Shown: one piece after another, positions 58,170-64,000 of the stretch
How the letters are laid out: each line of letters starts with the position of its first letter
Numbering within the stretch: position 1 is the stretch's first letter
Origin: Opisthorchis felineus
Taxonomy: Eukaryota; Platyhelminthes; Trematoda; Opisthorchiida; Opisthorchiidae
DNA length: 64,000 nucleotides
Assembly (NCBI GenBank): GCA_004794785.1
Contig: SJOL01006420.1
Span: 454,714 to 518,713, forward strand
Direction of reading: 5' to 3'
The notes under the pieces: generated by a model
The model's input: only the letters and a program-made list of their open reading frames with translations
The model's database searches: none
What the model was told of the DNA's origin: nothing
Translations under genes and position numbers: made by a program

Positions 58170-61100
58170 TTTACGGACAAAAATAGCAAAAGTGTGCTGC
58201 CACGGGTAAGGATGTTGATTTTTTTAAAGAAAGCCGCTAAAAAGGTTTAGCGGATTCTGCAGTAAAGTTTGGGGAAGTTATATTTCGTGTATCAGAATGG
58301 CAAACCAAACACCGTTATGAATTCCGTGGCCAATTAAGGTTCATCACCCGTCATTGAAGAAAAGTTCATCCGAAAAGTTTCACTTGATTATCTGATCCCA
58401 GATCACTTACTGGTTTTGTTGACCTGATAATTTAGAAGCCTGCGGGCATCGGAATCTGTCACTAATTGTGCCTCTCTCTCCCTGCTCACCATGCGCAAAA
58501 AACGTCTGCTGGCCAGATTGTGGTCGCAACGGCTTGTTGCCAGTAGGGACTTATGTTCGCTTGCCCAGCAGACTCGACCCCTTATCACCAAAAGTTTTGC
58601 ACCAACTTCCGATGAGGTTGAACTACAAAAACTGACGACACTGCTGAACAGATGTGTTTGAAATCGGTCAGGTTATCATGCAGTTGCCATGTGACTAGGT
58701 ATCGATTTTGAAAACTATAATCAATGAAATACAGACAAAAAATATCTGAGTTTTTTTTCTGGTGTTCCCTGTCGATCTGCTAGTTGGTAAAAAACAGTCT
58801 TTAAAAAACTTGTCTAATGCAGTCTATCTGTAGGTAGTAGCTACCATGGCACACTGAAGCACTCAGAAATGCTCCTTCGTAATTTTTATGGAGGCTGTCT
58901 GCGGCAATGAGCCTTGAATGCTGTTGTGCATACTCTCAATGGCGCTATACTTAGTAATAAGCGTAAAAGGTAAGATGTGTTTTCACTTGTTATTTGGAAT
59001 GAGAACATTTATGAAAAAACGAATCGCTGATTTGTTTTTACCACATAGGTTGAAAAGAACTTACGCCTAAAAACACATCCATGGTATGGCAGCGATACAT
59101 TTTTCAGACGAAATCAGATGCGCGGCGCAGCGGAAAATGAACAACTGAAATATTTTCTACCCCAAAATGAACTTCCATGGTGAAGTTTTCGTGTACGTTC
59201 TGTGCGAATCATGAGCCGAAAGTTAACAGCAGAAACGTAACCACCCACAACTAGCAAGGAATTGACTTTTGAGTCACTGTGTGTACATGTGAGCAGTACG
59301 TGCCATTCAACCTATGGGCGTTCATGCATGCCGCAGAATGCACACACACACAAATCATCTGTATGGTCCTGCTCGATCGATACCGCTCAGCGAATGAGGT
59401 GATCTTGTGCGTGCAGACCCACCGCCCTGCTGGCATTTCAGCAGGAAAGTGGAAAGTTCGCCGCCATTGTTCATACCCCCACTGTTACAAAACCGGTACC
59501 ATAAGGAAGGAACAGCTTCGCAAATGGGTAGAAATCAAATGAATGAACGAACGAAAATTGATGTTTGTTTTTTAAGAGGCTGTTATATCTGCTGATTCGC
59601 CAATCTGTAGTATCTGACTGCTGACCCCGCTCCAGTGCCTAGTGCCGGAAAAATACTCACCGAAGGGAACACAACAGCTTTATTCCGAATAAGTGAGTGC
59701 ACGAGCGTGAGCGCGTGCGAGTGCGAAAATACAACGGCCTCAAGCTATTTTATTGGAGTGACACTGTTTGACCTTGATCCAATGCTGACTCACTCTATCT
59801 GGCTTTGATACAAGGCTGTGACGCGCTGCATATTGAGGGGGCGTTGTCTGTCTGGTCAGCATCTAGTGGAGTTGAGGGTCTCAGTAGATTTCGGGCATTC
59901 AGTGGTTACTTTCAGGATTATGACCTTCCTGATAGAGACTGAATCAAGAGAGTAGCAGTTATACCCATAGCCGTGTCAGTTTTCCCCCAAAGCGAATTAG
60001 GACTAGAAATAGCGCCAAAATTATTCCTTGCATCTACAGAAAGTTTCGTGGCTTTTTATCCATGCTCTCGCACTACATGTATGCGTCCACTTTTCTGCCC
60101 AGTCACGGTTTGTGAAAAATATCCCCAACTGCAACCCCCCATGCGGTCATATTCGACAACATATATTCTTATTCAGATGGCTTAGTGAGGAGTAGACTGG
60201 TACTCGACATGAATGCAGAAAATATATCGAGCATCCTGATAGCAGTAGAATTTGTGTTTTGTCCTTCCTTTAACGCTTACGAAGGACCAATTTAATAACA
60301 ACTTCATCCTCACGTTACGATCCATCTACGACCGAAGAAGTTAAGTTGTAAAATCTCTAGTGACATTCAGTTGGTATTCTTGGCTCAGGAAAATACCACG
60401 TGTAGTTAGAAATGGAAAAATGCTGGGCAGGAGAAGAACAGCCAGTCGATAAGATAGAATCTAATCGCACCCATGCCGTGTAAAATGCATCTTACAATCA
60501 TTTGACTCTGAATCTCATTCTGGCCCAAGAAGAGAAACACCTACTTGTGTGCAACCGTCCTGGGATTAGCAACACAAGTTGCCTAGTTTACACAATGAAT
60601 ACCAGTTACAATCTCCTATCATCCATTGAAAAAAACTGCCCATCAATCATGTTTTATCAAAAGGCGCAAGGGCGGCGTATGGCTTTTGACAAATACAATG
60701 ATGTTTTGCGACAACACACCAGCTGCTGCGTGCCTAGGTATTCTGAACAGGGGAAATCTATAAGGATGTGACACCTGTGTGCTGCAGATTTGGGACAAGG
60801 GAGGATCTGCCGGATCGTTCGTGGACCCAAGTTGTAGATGTCGTGACCACTCACATTGTCCCTAGCTTAGACACAGTCGACGGTATGTCAACGCTATCAA
60901 TTCTGCTTTATGTGATGTTTGTTTAAAATGTCTCGCCACAAAACCCCGCAGGTACACATGACCTCTGTCCATGATCAAGTTAGGTGAGATGAAAGTTTTT
61001 TTTCCATAATTTCACTTTGTGTTCTACAGTTCGCAAGTTCTTCAGTATTGCTGTCTTGACATAACGTCACCTGAATTGATCAGCCATCTTGGTACATGCT

Positions 61101-62910
61101 CAAACGCCTTGGAGTACGGCCAGTGTACCTGAATCCATAGATAAATTTGAGAGCATAGATATAATTCGGGCACTGGATCCTTTCTTCGTATGCTGGGCGG
61201 ACCAAGCCGCATCGATTCAGTGGTTTATGCAGATCAGGTATGTGTGTTGGCATGCTCTGGGAGATTCCTCAAGAAAGGCATAGAGTTGTTGGACTCAGTC
61301 AGCTTGTTAAAAGTACATGAACAAATGATTTGATTGGCACGGAAGAGTAGTGGGCAATCGATCACGCCCGAAGTGAACCCATTAAACGTTCCATTATTAA
61401 AAGCTGGAAGCCCCGCTTGATCATTTTAGAGGCAATGTAGCTTGTGAGTGATACCGTAATGTACACATACATCTTCGGGATCATTATGCTTCTCGACTCT
61501 TATGCTGTAAGGAGCCATTTCAATGCGTTTGCTGTCAAATTCACATAACATATACTTTATACAAGAGTCCTAGATACATATATGTGTCGGCACCAGTTCC
61601 AAGCATTCTAAATCCAAAAAGTACATCGAGAGTTCACCATTATCTTTGCATTCCATGACCGATTTAATTGACTTGACAGTTCTGTGTACGTCTGCGTCGT
61701 GGGCTTTGGAGAAAATGAAGGGGGTATTGTACGGAACGTCGCTTCAACCGGAAAGGCTTATGTTTTCAACATATCATTCAAGCTAGCTTTGCGCTGAATT
61801 TGTGATTTTGTGGCCGGTATATACAGTACACATAAAGTAGCATATTGCGGACCGAAAGGTGAGGAATGCTAGTAGGGCCGACCCAATCTAATTACCTAAA
61901 ATCAGTACTGTTTTAAGGACGGGACGTACCTTATCATTCATTGCCGAAAGACAATGTATGCGCATACCTCTTACTAAATAGAATAGATAATTCCCTCATG
62001 GACCATATCATTCATGCCCATACTTTCCTCCTCGAACTTATCCAAGATATCAAAGTGCTACTTCCTGTCGTCAGCTGGACTTGTCATTATGCCATGTATG
62101 TTCTTAATGGCTGTGCCCGTATCTGCGTGCAAGATAACCCTACCAACAGATATTCGAGAGCAAAAAGATGACCAGTTTTATCATGCAGTAACGAATAAGA
62201 TGTTTCCGGGTTGAAATATCATTTCTTCTTCTTGTCTATGGAAGGAAAAAAGAAAGGGGCGATCACCAAATTTCTCGACGCATTTGGGATCTGTCATAGT
62301 TTTTCCTTGTTCAACCACATTGTGTCTATCTTCTACACGGGTGAACTCTTAAATAATTCTGGCCACCCCGAAAGCCCTTTCCTCTTTTACAACATGTCAC
62401 TACCAAACTAAATCATATGGACCACCAAGACCGCACTGTATATCGCTGCTAAATATCACTTTTCTCCTCGCGATTCCATAAGATACGAAATCAGAAATGC
62501 TGAGTCAACGGTGATTTATGTGTCCATCATGGCCAGTCATTGGAATTTCCCATATTCGTGTACTTTTCATAGGTGGTATCATACTCAGACAGATGGACTA
62601 AGGAATTATCTACAGAATTTTCCATCTAGCGAAGCACCCGTCACTTGTTCCCTTATCTCTTAGATGCGGAGAATTCGCGCACCGTCCTTCGGCTTATCCG
62701 AATGCGCTGTTCTGTTTTTCATACTGTGATCGCAACTCGTCAATGAATGTCCATCACGATCAATACTACTAGAGTTGTGAGTCTCGTTTTACTTATTGTA
62801 TGCCCGCGCACATACGAACTTACTGGAACTCTGGAGTTCTATTCAAGGAGATTGTTTTATTTACCATCATATAGACTGAATGTCAGTTCCTGAGATGGGT
62901 ACTATTGAGG
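58170..62910. other. No supported features
   Basis: Nearly 5 kb without recognisable exons or repeats. Open frames stay under about 90 codons and overlap one another on opposite strands (for example 59251-59595). Confidence 0.4.
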
Positions 62911-62912
62911 GC

Positions 62913-62945
62913 GCACCTAATGTGCACCTAGTGTGCACCTAATGC
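62913..62945. repeat. Three tandem 11-bp units
   Basis: gcacctaatgt, gcacctagtgt and gcacctaatgc follow one another directly. Confidence 0.9.
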
Positions 62946-62949
62946 GGAC

Positions 62950-63720
62950 ATCGGGAACACCCTGCGTCACGGAGAAGCCCTAATACGTGAACTGAATGTT
63001 GAGAGTCGTTGGGTTCGTTTCCGACTCCGATACACCGCCGGAAACGAGAATGTATTAAACTCAGCTGATTCGCTGCTCCACGGCAAAACTATGAAGAATT
63101 ATGTGAAAAAATATCGTTGACGATTGTGAACTACGCTGCGAAATGGCACAGTATTTCATTTTTTCAAACAATACCAGGCCTGTTTGTCAGGTTAGACAAG
63201 GTTTCTTTCAAATTTCAAAATCAACACACAAGACAGGTCACATGGTTACACTGATAAAAGCCAGAAACTCTAAAGTTCGAACAGCCCTATCAAACTCCGA
63301 ATGATAATTAAACCTTACCACTAACCGGGGTACATCGGAAGTCATCTCGTTGTTGTCGTACAGTGACAGTGACGTGAAGAAGACTTTCTAAAAGCACTCA
63401 CTGCAGCAATGCGTTTGTGGATTTTCTTTTCATTTAAGTAGGTGCATTTCGCAGGGTCTTATATCCAACACCGCATAGCCTGAAGAAAAAAGCGAACGAA
63501 ACAGATGTGCCATCTATTCTAACCTGGAGCTGCACTCTGTTGTTCAATATAACTTACTTGGTGGTATTATTGAGCTCAAATCAAGTCAAATTGTGCCAAT
63601 CAAAGTCTATCCACCTCAAGTAAAGTGAGATATATATACCACCCAGCGGTGAATATCTGGTGTTCTGACAGCTACTGAATGTTCGTAAAAATGTGTATTC
63701 CAAATAGCAAAACAAACTGT
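62950..63720. other. No supported features
   Basis: No open frame above 60 codons and no repeat family recognised. Confidence 0.4.
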
Positions 63721-63724
63721 TCCA

Positions 63725-63941
63725 TACAACCGACGATGGTCAGAGATGGTCGAGAAGGTAGATTGAGATAACTCAGCGTGAATTTACTAAGCGGGAGGTC
63801 CGTCGTTCGATCCAAACCCCGGAATCTCGATTGCTCCTGTCTACGTTTGGGCAACCTGGCAGTATCTTAGCGCTCGTTCTTCCTTCGGGTGGCATAGCAG
63901 CTAGGCACCGGAAGGGTGATACAGTTGAACGATTATTATGG

Positions 63942-63981
<40 letters not shown>

Positions 63982-64000
63982 CATCATCATTATTATTATT
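63725..64000 (+). mobile_element. SINE family A copy with long (TTA)n tail, cut by window end
   Basis: The head gatggtcgagaaggtagattgag and gataactcagcgtg is degraded; gcgggaggtccgtcgttcgatcc keeps a B-box-like segment. The body has ctgtctacgtttgggcaacctgg and gggtggcatagcagctaggcaccgg. The tail is att/tta trinucleotides from about 63938 to the end of the window with a short atc interruption near 63982. Confidence 0.75.

Noticed and set aside
1..64000. CRISPR arrays, phage genes or bacterial operons
   Set aside because: No regularly spaced direct repeats, no dense gene packing and clear eukaryotic introns and retroelements; nothing suggests prokaryotic DNA.

Overview
The window reads as nuclear DNA of a parasitic flatworm, most likely an opisthorchiid liver fluke (Clonorchis or Opisthorchis type). 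The grounds are sparse exons separated by introns of 1 to 10 kb, dense decayed retroelements and several tRNA-headed short repeats. The translations of one of these short repeats (for example at 45208-45409) are of a kind I recall from predicted proteins of these flukes. This is inference from pattern and memory; no database was searched. There are no bacterial-type operons, rRNA genes, functional tRNA genes or CRISPR arrays.

Genes. The only host gene I can support is on the minus strand. Five exons, 41182-40754, 30737-30588, 25021-24116, 18136-17969 and 16809-16414, all have consensus splice sites, all join in phase 0 and together encode a long coiled-coil protein. Two segments resemble the C-terminal coiled-coil repeats of the EVI5 family of TBC-domain Rab GAPs. 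No TBC domain is visible; its exons would lie upstream (at higher coordinates), probably outside the window. The 302-codon middle exon is polar and Ser-rich and looks disordered.

Mobile elements. At 8478-11285 there is a 5'-truncated non-LTR element with a dead endonuclease region and an open 515-codon reverse transcriptase ORF. Other remnants are RTE-like RT tails (27.3-27.9 kb, 37.4 kb, 49.7-49.9 kb), Penelope-like GIY-YIG fragments (22.96-23.23 kb, 28.6-29.0 kb, possibly 57.6-57.8 kb) and a shattered gypsy-type integrase region (38.2-39.3 kb, minus strand) with two LTR-like segments nearby.

Short repeats. I recognise five families by comparison within the window: A (tRNA-headed SINE, trinucleotide tail), B (a second tRNA-headed SINE), C (a third, often in inverted pairs), D (tRNA-like A box, forms foldbacks, including an 81-bp-arm hairpin at 31603-31799 flanked by a 13-bp direct repeat) and E. 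Simple repeats include (TA)n tracts, one with an assembly gap at 21279-21398, a (TTCAG)n array at 49478-49697, a (GAT)n tract, a terminal (TTA)n tract and a perfect 106-bp tandem duplication.

No coherent new biochemical system is evident. The most unusual signals are the foldback insertion, the general tendency of short repeats to sit in inverted pairs, and the tandem satellite abutting a retroelement tail.
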